A DNA stretch of 20,182 nt from NCBI GenBank assembly GCA_042573625.1, contig JBHPCZ010000061.1, positions 1 to 20,182 of the forward strand. The letters are read 5' to 3'. The position numbers and the translations under genes are program-made. Numbering within the stretch: position 1 is the stretch's first letter; the number at the start of each line of letters is the position of its first letter. This DNA is from JBHPCZ01 sp042573625. Its GTDB lineage: Bacteria; Desulfobacterota; Desulfobacteria; Desulfobacterales; UBA11574. A model generated the notes under the pieces. The model saw only the letters and a list, made by a program, of their open reading frames with translations, was not told where the DNA came from and ran no database searches. Of the stretch, positions 12,875 through 20,081 are shown one piece after another.

Positions 12875-15181
12875 TTATCCGTAAGGGCTCGGTTTTTTCT
12901 TCTTCCTCAATCCTTTTGTCTTCTTGTCTTTACCGTCGTCGCCGTAATAGTAGTAATAATACTGATAGTAATAGTAGCTGTCCCGGCCGGTGTCCACGCC
13001 ATTGAGGACCGCGCCCAGGATTTTGGAGTTGACCGCCGTCAACTGGCTCAAGCCGTTTTGGACCACTTGGCGGGGGGTGTCGCCGGCACGGACGACGAGA
13101 ATCACACCGTCCGCGGCCTGGGAGAGTACCACCGCGTCGGTTACAGCGGTAATGGGCGGGGAATCGATGACAATCCGTGTGTAGTTTTTTCTCAGGGCTT
13201 CAATAAAGTTCTTCATATTTTTGGATCCCAGGAGTTCCGAAGGGTTGGGCGGGATCGGACCCACTGGAATAAAGTCAAGGTTTTTAATCTGGGTATTGAC
13301 AATCGCATCTTTCACCGGGTCTTTTCCGACGATGATACTCGACACTCCTTTGTCCCGACGTGCTTTAAGTATCTTGTGAATCCGTGGGCGTCGCATGTCG
13401 CAGTCGAGAAGTACAACGCGGGACCCGGCCTGGGCCATGGTTACGGCCAGGTTCGTTGCGCAGAACGTTTTGCCCTCTGAAGGTCCTGCACTGGTCACCA
13501 GGATCGTCTGGGGCGCGTCATCCGCCGAAGAAAAGAGGATTGCTGATCGGATTCCGCGGAAGGATTCACTGGCCGTGGACTTGGGAGAGTGGGCCGTAAC
13601 CAGGTCTTCGTGAAACCGGGTTTCATTTTCATTCAGTGAAAAGGCAGGGGTCGGACCCAGGTAGGGGATGTTGAGGTATTCTTTGATTTCATCGGGAATC
13701 TTGATGGTGTTGTCCAGGTATTCTAGTAAAAAAGCCAGACCGATACCCAGGATCAGGCCCAGCATCACGGTTTTCTTGAGTGTAGATTTCAAATTGATGT
13801 TAATCGGGCCATACCGGGGTTCTGCTTCGTCAATGATACGGATATTTCCGATTTTCATCTCCTCGGCCAGAGAGGTCTCCTTGAACCGATTGATCAACAG
13901 GTCGTACATGTGTTTGGAGGTTTCGGCCTGGCGCTGGAGAACCCTGAACCGGATGGCTTTCTGGTTCAGCTCGACGATTTCCTGTCTTTGCTCTTTTAAG
14001 ACATTTTTTAACGACGCTTCCTTGGTCAGGACCAGCTTGTAATTGCTTTGAAGGGACTTGACAATCCGCTGGATTTCGCTTTTGCGTCGCAGTTTAAGAT
14101 CTTCCAGCTCGGATTTGATGGCCACCATCTGGGGGTGGTTGCGGCCGTATTTTTTGGAAAGCTCGGACATCCGGTTGTAAAGGTTGACTTCCATCTTCTT
14201 GATTTCCCGAATCATCTCATTGTTCAACACTTCCGGTATGGAGCCCAGCATCTCGCTATTCTTTAAAGACCTGGCCTGTTGGTATCGGGTTTCCGCTTCC
14301 ACCCGGACCGATTCAGCCTCCACGACTCTGGCCTGCAGGTCGGCCAGCTTCTGGGCGCTAATCGCCTCGGAGCCTTCGGAAAAATCGGTGAGTATGCCCT
14401 CCTTGTCTTTGTATTTTAACAGCGAAATTTCTGCCTTTTCCACCTTTTTTCGCTCTTCATTGAGCCGATCGCTCAACCACTGAATTGCATTTTTGGTGGT
14501 TTTAAGTCGAATCTCCAGATTCAAGTCGATATATGCCTGAACCAGTTCATTGGCAATGCGGGCCGCCAGTTTGGGTTCCGGTGCGGTGAAACTGACATCC
14601 ACCAGGCGGGTGCCTTTGACCGGTTTGGCATTGACACGATCGATAAACTTTGACACAAAGCCGGATGAGGGTGGACGGGTTTTGACATCGGTTGAAAAAA
14701 CATTGGCCTTTTTTAAAATGGCATCTGTTTGATCAGAGACTTCCCGCTTTCTCCGCTGTTCAGTGTTCATCAGAGAGATGAGCCACTTCTGAGAGGATTG
14801 TATGATATTGTTGAAAAATGTCTTGATGTTCGCAAAAAAGTTTTTGTTGGATTTGGGGAAAAAATCCGGGTTGTTTTCCAGGTCCAGGCGCTGAATAACT
14901 TCCGCAGCCACGATGCGGCTTTTAATAACCATAAGCTGAGTTTCGAGATAATCTTTTCCCCCGGCATCTAGAGCCATAACTTCCTGAACAGATACCAGGT
15001 TTGGATTCCGTTTTTCGATGACAATACGGGCCGTACCCCGGTAAAGCGGTATAACCGTTGTTGCGTTCATTCCGGTGGCCAGCACGATCACCGCGAAAAC
15101 ACTGATGATGATCCACTTTCTTTTCAGCAGGACGCGAAGGTATTTTCTCAGATCGATTTCCTTGCTTTTGATCGGTTCCAT
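12875..15181 (-). CDS. wzc: Wzz-type chain-length determinant fused to BY-kinase (Wzc-like)
   Basis: A 768-residue inner-membrane tyrosine autokinase controlling polysaccharide chain length and export. Residues about 10-60 give the Wzz start with the first membrane span (WIIISVFAVIVLATGM, 23-38). A long coiled-coil periplasmic region (about 200-430) follows, then the second span (TVMLGLILGIGLAFLLEYL, 471-489) after the proline/glycine region PRYGPININ. The cytosolic kinase domain has Walker A GPSEGKT (566-572), Walker A' VVLLDCDMRRP (589-599) and Walker B VIDSPP (671-676). The autophosphorylation tail has ten tyrosines in YYYYQYYYYYY (736-746) and a lysine-rich end. Its ATG overlaps the wza stop (TAATG), indicating translational coupling. 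The phosphatase at 11451 is the expected partner. Confidence 0.95.
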   Translation of the reverse strand: MEPIKSKEIDLRKYLRVLLKRKWIIISVFAVIVLATGMNATTVIPLYRGTARIVIEKRNPNLVSVQEVMALDAGGKDYLETQLMVIKSRIVAAEVIQRLDLENNPDFFPKSNKNFFANIKTFFNNIIQSSQKWLISLMNTEQRRKREVSDQTDAILKKANVFSTDVKTRPPSSGFVSKFIDRVNAKPVKGTRLVDVSFTAPEPKLAARIANELVQAYIDLNLEIRLKTTKNAIQWLSDRLNEERKKVEKAEISLLKYKDKEGILTDFSEGSEAISAQKLADLQARVVEAESVRVEAETRYQQARSLKNSEMLGSIPEVLNNEMIREIKKMEVNLYNRMSELSKKYGRNHPQMVAIKSELEDLKLRRKSEIQRIVKSLQSNYKLVLTKEASLKNVLKEQRQEIVELNQKAIRFRVLQRQAETSKHMYDLLINRFKETSLAEEMKIGNIRIIDEAEPRYGPININLKSTLKKTVMLGLILGIGLAFLLEYLDNTIKIPDEIKEYLNIPYLGPTPAFSLNENETRFHEDLVTAHSPKSTASESFRGIRSAILFSSADDAPQTILVTSAGPSEGKTFCATNLAVTMAQAGSRVVLLDCDMRRPRIHKILKARRDKGVSSIIVGKDPVKDAIVNTQIKNLDFIPVGPIPPNPSELLGSKNMKNFIEALRKNYTRIVIDSPPITAVTDAVVLSQAADGVILVVRAGDTPRQVVQNGLSQLTAVNSKILGAVLNGVDTGRDSYYYYQYYYYYYGDDGKDKKTKGLRKKKKPSPYG

Positions 15182-16233
15182 TAGAAAAAGCTCTCTGGAA
15201 TAACAATCATGTCATCCGGTTTGATTAAAAAATCCTGTTTTCTTTTACCGGATTTGGTGATGGCATCCACTTTGATTTTGTATATTTTTTCCACTCCGTC
15301 TTCTACGCGAATGACGTATGTCCGGTTTCTGGCATCTGTGAGTTGAAAACCGCCGGCTGCCGCGATGGCTTCGACAATGGTGATATTTTTTTCCATATAC
15401 GGGTACTTTCCCCCGCCGCCGCTGTGTTTGATAATGTAATAATAATCCGGCTTGGGAATGTAGAGGAGATCCCGGTCCTGGAGGAGAATGTTGGACTCCT
15501 GAATGCCGCCTTCCAGCAACCCGGAAAGATCGATTTTGATAACGATCTTTCTCTCTTTGGGTGTATCGGCATTCAGCGTACGAATAATCATCCCCTGCTT
15601 TCCGCCCTGTTCAAAATCGATTCCCCCTGATTTTGAGATGGCATCCAGTACCCTTTCTTTGGCTCTGAGCGAATAGGTCCCTCTGCGTCCCACGGCGCCC
15701 AGCACGATATATTTTTTACTGTTGTATTCCTTGACGTCAACGCTGACGTGGGCATCCAGAATGTAGTTTTCCTGTACAAGTTTTCGGGATATGAGTTTTT
15801 CAATCTCAGATGTGGTCAGACCATCGACTTTTAGTCTGCCGATCAAAGGAAAGGAAATGTATCCTTTGGCATCGATTCTTACATTTTCACGGGAAAGGTC
15901 CGTTTCTTCGTAAATCAGAATGTCGATGACATCGTATCCGCCGACCCAGTAGTCGCCGGCCGTGGGATTGATGGCATCCGGATTGAGTGCAAGATACTCT
16001 GAAACCGTGTAGTTGGGTGTCTCTTGAATGACTTTTTTCAGACTATGATCTTCTGCTTCCTTTCTTTTTGTCTCTTTGATTTCATTAATCCTTTTAAGTT
16101 CCGCCTCACTAAGATTCTCGAGCCCTTGGTTCGAAATGGTGGAAACCGTCACCACGTCTCCGGTTGTGGCGCACGCGTTGATGAGAAAAAAGAGAGCAAA
16201 GATCATGTATACCGGATGCCGTGAAAGTTTCAT
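15181..16233 (-). CDS. wza: Polysaccharide export outer-membrane lipoprotein (Wza-like)
   Basis: A 350-residue exporter that would form the outer-membrane channel for the polysaccharide. The N-terminus MKLSRHPVYMIFALFFLINAC is a lipoprotein signal with lipobox LINAC, so the mature protein starts at the cysteine. The poly-export domain is seen around YWVGGYDVIDILIYEETDLSRENVRIDAKGYISFPLIGRLKVDGLT, followed by SLBB-type segments (KKYIVLGAVGRRGTYSL; GGKYPYMEKNITIVEAIAAAGGF). It ends DDMIVIPESFF. ATG 16233 is chosen over an upstream TTG (16239) because AAGG lies 7 bases before it. The stop overlaps the kinase start by one base. Upstream is a GC-rich structured stretch (16283-16352). Confidence 0.93.
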   Translation of the reverse strand: MKLSRHPVYMIFALFFLINACATTGDVVTVSTISNQGLENLSEAELKRINEIKETKRKEAEDHSLKKVIQETPNYTVSEYLALNPDAINPTAGDYWVGGYDVIDILIYEETDLSRENVRIDAKGYISFPLIGRLKVDGLTTSEIEKLISRKLVQENYILDAHVSVDVKEYNSKKYIVLGAVGRRGTYSLRAKERVLDAISKSGGIDFEQGGKQGMIIRTLNADTPKERKIVIKIDLSGLLEGGIQESNILLQDRDLLYIPKPDYYYIIKHSGGGGKYPYMEKNITIVEAIAAAGGFQLTDARNRTYVIRVEDGVEKIYKIKVDAITKSGKRKQDFLIKPDDMIVIPESFF

Positions 16234-16282
16234 ATTCAAACCTTGAGTCAGTTTTTATAGGTTTTTATTTAGCCCTTGAAAA

Positions 16283-16358
16283 CCTGGTCCTCCCGCCGGG
16301 GCAGAGCCCCTCTGGGGCGGCGCCTGGGCCAGGTCAGAGTTCTCCGGCTCTGCCGAAA
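16283..16358. other. GC-rich nested-helix region upstream of wza
   Basis: GGGGC-AGA-GCCCC (16298-16310) forms an inner hairpin enclosed by CCGCC (16293-16297) with GGCGG (16316-16320), then by CCTGG (16283) with CCAGG (16329-16333). A further CAGAG...CTCTG pair spans 16335-16352. On the minus strand this would lie in the wza leader about 50 bases before the start codon. It could be a transcription or RNA-processing signal, or another intergenic repeat; nothing decides between them. Confidence 0.45.
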
Positions 16359-16377
16359 TAAATTGATACAAAATTAG

Positions 16378-16480
16378 CGCGAAGCACCCCGAAGGGGTAA
16401 CCACGAAATACGAAATACGAAACAAGTTCTAATGACCAAAATTCTAATGTTCAAAACAAATTCACCGTTATGAAATTAAT
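16378..16480. repeat. AT-rich word repeats (AATACGAAATACG; AATGACCAAAATTC)
   Basis: GCGAAGCACCCCGAAGGGGT is followed by CACGAAATACGAAATACGAA (16403-16422), then AATGACCAAAATTCTAATG (16432-16450) and GTTCAAAACAAATTC. These are short tandem words of 8-12 bases resembling other island text in style but not in sequence. No gene is seen in 16240-16467. Confidence 0.55.
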
Positions 16481-16599
16481 ACTTTCTTGATTGTTTTGAG
16501 CATTTGAGCATTCGAATTTAAGATTTGTTTCGGATTTAATCCGTTCAGCAGTAAAATATCCCCTTCCAGGGTTATATCAAAGCCGGGTCCTCTGGGCCC

Positions 16600-16734
16600 G
16601 GATTCTTTACTTAGATAATTCAAATTACCTGAAAGCAGGAGCTGGGTTTCTAATTCGCAAATAGAACCATAAAGTTCCAAACAGAGTCTGTATGACTTTT
16701 GTCAAACTTTTAGATCCCTGTAATTCTGAAGCAT
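16600..16734 (-). pseudogene. Decayed four-helix-bundle (S23 family) gene, third copy
   Basis: Reading from ATG 16734 gives MLQNYRDLKV, a TGA stop where the family normally has Trp or Tyr, then QKSYRLCLELYGSICELETQ and LLLSGNLNYLSKES. The first part matches helix 1 of the family (compare YRDLKVYQLSYKLAL in the 4194-4580 copy). The second part matches the third-helix region (…GSICELETQLLL…NYLSK). About 40-50 residues of the middle, including the RRSSRS..NIAEAW block, are missing. After SKES the frame runs to 16468 into unrelated repeat-like sequence. So the gene has a nonsense codon, an internal deletion and a replaced C-terminus. The upstream GAATCCTTG repeats read AAGGA on this strand, 10 bases before the ATG. 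Confidence 0.7.
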
Positions 16735-16741
16735 TTCACTC

Positions 16742-16774
16742 GAATCCTTGGGCCCTTGAATCCTTGAATCCTTG
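16742..16774. repeat. GAATCCTTG tandem words
   Basis: GAATCCTTG occurs three times, with GGCCCTT between the first and second copies. It abuts the start of the four-helix pseudogene and gives Shine-Dalgarno-like AAGGA on the minus strand. The rest of 16775-16889 is AT-rich with nothing recognised. Confidence 0.7.
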
Positions 16775-16889
16775 CAAAATCATCAGCTCTTTTGGAGATG
16801 ATTCGAAAAGAATACTTTACGATAGCGAGGTGAAAAAGGCAAGAATTTTAAACAGGGGAAAAAGTGTCGATTATTAGACAAATTGTGAC

Positions 16890-18194
16890 TTAAAAAACCA
16901 CATCGCCGGAAAAAGAGATTACATTGTCCGAGTACTCGGTGGCTTCGTAGACGGCATCGCTGGCGTCTTTGTCCTCATGCTTGTAATCCAAACCGGCCGT
17001 GAGCCATTTGTTGACTCGATAGTCCAATTCGGCACGGACGGTGTAAACCTGGAAGTACTTGTTCGGAAACCCGGGCATTTCATTTTTATAATTTTGAAGG
17101 TTGTAATCGAATCCGGCCCGGAACGTGGTTCGGTTCAGATTGTGCGTATAGGCAATGCCGATCTTTGTGTCTTCATATCCGGTCGGGGAGACCGGCGTGA
17201 CGAGGTCCGGAGACCCCAAAAAGGTTCTGTAGAAGTTCACAGATACAGATGCGTTTTTCTTAATCACATAGCGAACATTGGTTTCCGCGATCAACGTGTC
17301 TTCGTCTTCATAAGGGGTGCCGTAAGGGTTGAAGCTGTTCTTGTAGGTCTTTTGACCGTAGCCGATTTTGATTTCGCCACTGAGTCTCCCTGTGGGATGA
17401 AAGCGGGCACCGACAAAATAATCATCCAGTGTGTAGTCTTGGGAGTTTTCAGCGTTCCAGAACACTATGGGTGGGAAAAATCCCGCAACCTGAATATTGC
17501 CCTCATTCTGCTCGTCGTAGTCCGCATCAGTGCGGCGATACTGGCCGAACAGAAGGGTTTTGCTGGCCACTTTGACAAAGAAGGTGGCACTGATTCGGTG
17601 ATCGATCCTGTCCTGAAATTGGTCTTTGTTTTCTTTGAATTGCTCTACGTAGTTTCGATAACCGAGCTCCAGTGCATACTTGTCTGCAAACCGATACCCC
17701 AGCGCGATGTCTACGTCGTTGGTCCACCGGGTCGTTTTAGTTCCGAGATTGTAGGTGTTCGCCGTACCATAGGGGTCCGTAGTGTAGACATATTTTTCAT
17801 CAGCTTTCAAATAAAATGGGCCCAGGTTATCTACAGATAAAGAAATCCAGGGGCGGTGAGTTTGATAATTGTTGTCCTCATAATCCATGTATGCGGCCAG
17901 GTCAAGATCGTATCCTGCTTTGAGATAATTGCCCAGCGTGCCGCCGGCGTATTCAAAAAGGATGTTCGGCGTAAAGGTGTGAATATAATCATCCCTTTCA
18001 TCGGTTGGTTCGTAGAAGATATTTTTTTGGTATGATCCTTTGTATTTGATGCCGGGGGTGATCTTCAGACTTCCGACACGGATATTCCCGTCACCGGCAA
18101 ACGCTGCGCATGTGAAGAATATAAGGGCGAGACAGATCGTTCCCGCTGCGCATATTCTGTCGATATATCGGTTTTTATTTATCATTTTTGCCAT
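16890..18194 (-). CDS. Outer-membrane beta-barrel protein of the polysaccharide locus
   Basis: 434 residues. A signal peptide (NRYIDRICAAGTICLALIFFTCAAFAG) is followed by continuous amphipathic beta-strands rich in aromatic residues (YKGSYQKNIFYEPTDERDDYIHTFTPNILFEYAG; LGYRFADKYALELGYRNYVEQF; TAGLDYKHEDKD). The C-terminus VISFSGDVVF ends in Phe, the usual outer-membrane assembly signal. It resembles the BBP2-type barrel proteins found beside wza/wzc in many proteobacterial exopolysaccharide clusters. An accessory role in polysaccharide export or surface attachment is inferred from position. Starts at 18194 (MAKM) and 18185 (MINKN) are both possible; neither has a strong ribosome site. A 656-base repeat/pseudogene island separates it from wza. 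Confidence 0.85.
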   Translation of the reverse strand: MAKMINKNRYIDRICAAGTICLALIFFTCAAFAGDGNIRVGSLKITPGIKYKGSYQKNIFYEPTDERDDYIHTFTPNILFEYAGGTLGNYLKAGYDLDLAAYMDYEDNNYQTHRPWISLSVDNLGPFYLKADEKYVYTTDPYGTANTYNLGTKTTRWTNDVDIALGYRFADKYALELGYRNYVEQFKENKDQFQDRIDHRISATFFVKVASKTLLFGQYRRTDADYDEQNEGNIQVAGFFPPIVFWNAENSQDYTLDDYFVGARFHPTGRLSGEIKIGYGQKTYKNSFNPYGTPYEDEDTLIAETNVRYVIKKNASVSVNFYRTFLGSPDLVTPVSPTGYEDTKIGIAYTHNLNRTTFRAGFDYNLQNYKNEMPGFPNKYFQVYTVRAELDYRVNKWLTAGLDYKHEDKDASDAVYEATEYSDNVISFSGDVVF

Positions 18195-18234
18195 TTAAGA
18201 AATGTCGTTTTATTTCGCCAAATTAACGCATAGT

Positions 18235-18690
18235 GATGAATTGTGAAAAGTAAAAAGTGAAAGGTGAAAAGTAAAAGGTCAAATGTAAAAAGTAAAAGGT
18301 AAAAAGTTATTTGTTATAAGTTATTGGTTAATTGGTTAAATAGTTAAAGGCAGTAGATTGGATGTCCCAAGTGCGGTCATACTCCCTGTTGCCTACTATT
18401 TAGTGTCTACTTTCAAGTCCTTTCTGTCCTCTGTTATCTGCCATCTGACCTCTGTCTTCTTTTCTCTGCTCCCTGTCCTCTACCTTCTAATCTTCGCTTT
18501 TCGCTATGCGCTCAGCGCTTTGCGCCAAACGCTCCCTGCCTTCTGCTCTCTGTCTTCTGCTCTTCCTATCTTCTCAACTTCTCATCTTCTTAACTTCTAA
18601 TCTCTTCAACCTTCCTGAACCCTGAGCCCCGGCCCCTGTCCTCTATCTTCTGTCCTCCGCTCCCTGACCCCAGATCCCTGATCCCTGCCT
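18235..18690. repeat. Repeat island between fecR-domain gene and beta-barrel gene
   Basis: The left part (18242-18310) is a purine tract of AAAAGT/GAAAGGTG words. The middle has GTTATTGGTTAATTGG words. The right part (18395-18690) is permuted TCCTCTG/CATCTG words, a GCGCTCAGCGCTTTGCGCC cluster, and C-rich tracts (18620-18636, 18662-18685) that fit a minus-strand G-quadruplex pattern. No gene is seen; apparent short frames here are low-complexity. Confidence 0.65.
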
Positions 18691-19542
18691 TTATCCCCCA
18701 TACACCGTTGTGGTCGTGGTTGATGTCGTGGTCGTGGTGGTTGTGGTTGTGGTGGTCGTTGTGCTCGACGTGGTTCCGGTAATTTTTTCGAGCTCTTTGT
18801 TGATTTCCTCACGAGCATCTATCAGCACAGTCTGGGCATCTTCGCTCAGGTGTTCATTCCCCAGGAGTGTGGTGAGCGAGGTTTGGAGCGCCACGAGCAA
18901 GCCCTCGTAGGCCGCTGCCTTTTCTTCATCTGTTGTTGCGCCTTCGTATGCCGTCCAGGCGTTTAAAATGCTGTTGTAGACATCATTGTTGTTGGCGATG
19001 GCCTCACCGATTGCACCGCAGGTGGTATCGTCTACAAGGCCGGAAACGGACACCTTTCCGATATACATTTTCAAGAATGAATTAATGTTGTCGTATGCGA
19101 CACATGCCTCGGTTCCCCGCAGACCGCAGACAGCGGTGGGTGTTTGAAGGTAATTTTTTCTTTTTGATTTACCGCTGTTAAATCGGAACTGGCCCACGAA
19201 AACCGTGAGTCTGCGCACCTTTTTTTTCGCCCTGGCAAACCATCCGATCTGTTCCTCTTCTTCCTGAATCATGGTACTGCTGTAAGGCTGGACTTTCATG
19301 ATGGCGCCGTCATTAAAGGTTATGACAACGCCGCCTTTTCGGGTTTGGATGCGGTCATTACCATACAAAAGCGTACCGGTTTTTGTGAGTTTGTAAATTT
19401 GTCTTCCGGAAATGACGATAACATCCCCGTCAAACCGGGTGACTTTTGCAATGGCTTCGGAGGCATCGACATTGGGAGCGGAAAAAAACAATCCGGTAAA
19501 GAGGCATAAAAATGCCATTGAAATTAATTTATTGAATTTCAT
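18691..19542 (-). CDS. FecR-domain secreted protein with poly-threonine C-terminus
   Basis: 283 residues. ATG 19542 is fixed by a strong ribosome site (AAGGGGTGA) 6 bases upstream; a longer frame to 19575 lacks one. Signal peptide: MKFNKLISMAFLCLFTGLFFSAPNVDA. A FecR-type beta domain follows (AKVTRFDGDVIVISGRQIYK; GNDRIQTRKGGVVITFNDGAIMKV; FRFNSGKSKRKNYLQTPTAVCGLRGTE), with the TPTAVxGLRGTE motif typical of the family's periplasmic or surface versions. Then a helical region, and finally a tail of more than twenty Thr/Ser residues (18699-18777) ending VYGG. No FecI sigma factor is next to it, so an iron-signalling role is unlikely; a surface or envelope role in the polysaccharide locus is a guess. 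It is probably first in the minus-strand cluster. Confidence 0.85.
   Translation of the reverse strand: MKFNKLISMAFLCLFTGLFFSAPNVDASEAIAKVTRFDGDVIVISGRQIYKLTKTGTLLYGNDRIQTRKGGVVITFNDGAIMKVQPYSSTMIQEEEEQIGWFARAKKKVRRLTVFVGQFRFNSGKSKRKNYLQTPTAVCGLRGTEACVAYDNINSFLKMYIGKVSVSGLVDDTTCGAIGEAIANNNDVYNSILNAWTAYEGATTDEEKAAAYEGLLVALQTSLTTLLGNEHLSEDAQTVLIDAREEINKELEKITGTTSSTTTTTTTTTTTTTSTTTTTVYGG
18699..18777 (-). repeat. ACN trinucleotide tract coding poly-Thr/Ser
   Basis: Consecutive ACN codons (ACC, ACA, ACG mixed) with three Ser codons encode the end of the FecR-domain protein. The mixed third bases make simple slippage less likely than in a pure repeat, but unit-number variation remains possible. 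Confidence 0.8.
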
Positions 19543-19603
19543 AATATCACCCCTTGATTGGGCAAAATATAACATTTCATAATACCAAAACAGATATTAA
19601 ATT

Positions 19604-19633
19604 TGCATATCATATAATTGCCTGATATGTCAA
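19604..19633 (-). promoter_or_regulatory. Candidate sigma70-type promoter for the fecR-domain gene
   Basis: On the minus strand TTGACA (19633-19628) is followed after 18 bases by TATGCA (19609-19604), in an AT-rich stretch about 60 bases before ATG 19542. The -35 is perfect, the -10 is weak. This is the only promoter-like pair I could defend in the window. Confidence 0.35.
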
Positions 19634-19800
19634 TGAATAATCCTTTTGGTCTTATTGGGCCTATATATAGTAGTGGGTTGCAATAAAATGTCATTATGTA
19701 GTATTGAAAATACAGCAAATACTTAATGCTTTTTCAACATTTTTCCGTTTTCTGACCCTGATTGTCGCTCGGAGGTGAAAGGTGAAAAGTAGAAAGAGAG

Positions 19801-19831
19801 GTTTCAGGGTTCGGGGGTCGGGGTTCAGGGA
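19801..19831 (+). repeat. G-rich arm of a 31-bp inverted repeat (partner 20152-20182)
   Basis: 19801-19831 and the reverse complement of 20152-20182 agree at 30 of 31 positions. The arm contains GGG-TTC-GGGGG-TC-GGGG-TTCA-GGG (19808-19830), a canonical G-quadruplex pattern. The partner arm runs to the last base of the window, so the repeat may continue. Confidence 0.85.
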
Positions 19832-19997
19832 ATATGAATATCCAATATCCAACAAGGAACCACAGAGTGAAGAAGGTTTCCTTGGAAATTGGACATTTCG
19901 TGTTGGATATTCTGCGGTTTTAATAATGTCGGCAACATTTTGCTTACTCCTTACTGTCCTCTGCTTACTCCTACTCCCTGCTGCCTTCCGCCCTCTG

Positions 19998-20081
19998 CTT
20001 GCCCTGTGAAACCAGCATTTTCTTTTGTTTAACCGGGGCCCTCTGCTTGTCCAGTTAAATTCGGAGACCATTTAACCGGGG
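19998..20081 (+). repeat. Two CTTGCCC/CTTGTCC...GGGG hairpin units
   Basis: 19998-20038 is a standard unit very close to 4721-4761. 20046-20081 is a variant: GTTAAAT pairs with ATTTAAC around TCGGAGACC, so the terminal C-G pair of the usual stem is replaced by T-A on both arms. Confidence 0.8.

Noticed and set aside
16468..16599. Continuation of the pseudogene frame as a 70-residue protein
   Set aside because: The TTG start is inside the decayed four-helix gene and the second half does not match the family; not treated as a real gene.
18710..18910. Plus-strand frame rich in valine (VVVVVV)
   Set aside because: It is the antisense reading of the poly-Thr codons of the FecR-domain gene.
18691..19542. 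FecR as an iron-uptake anti-sigma regulator
   Set aside because: No FecI-type sigma factor or TonB receptor is adjacent, and the protein is a secreted, tail-bearing form without an N-terminal cytosolic anti-sigma region.
19694..20071. Minus-strand 125-residue frame at the right edge
   Set aside because: It translates repeat words and hairpin units; composition is low-complexity and no family is recognised.
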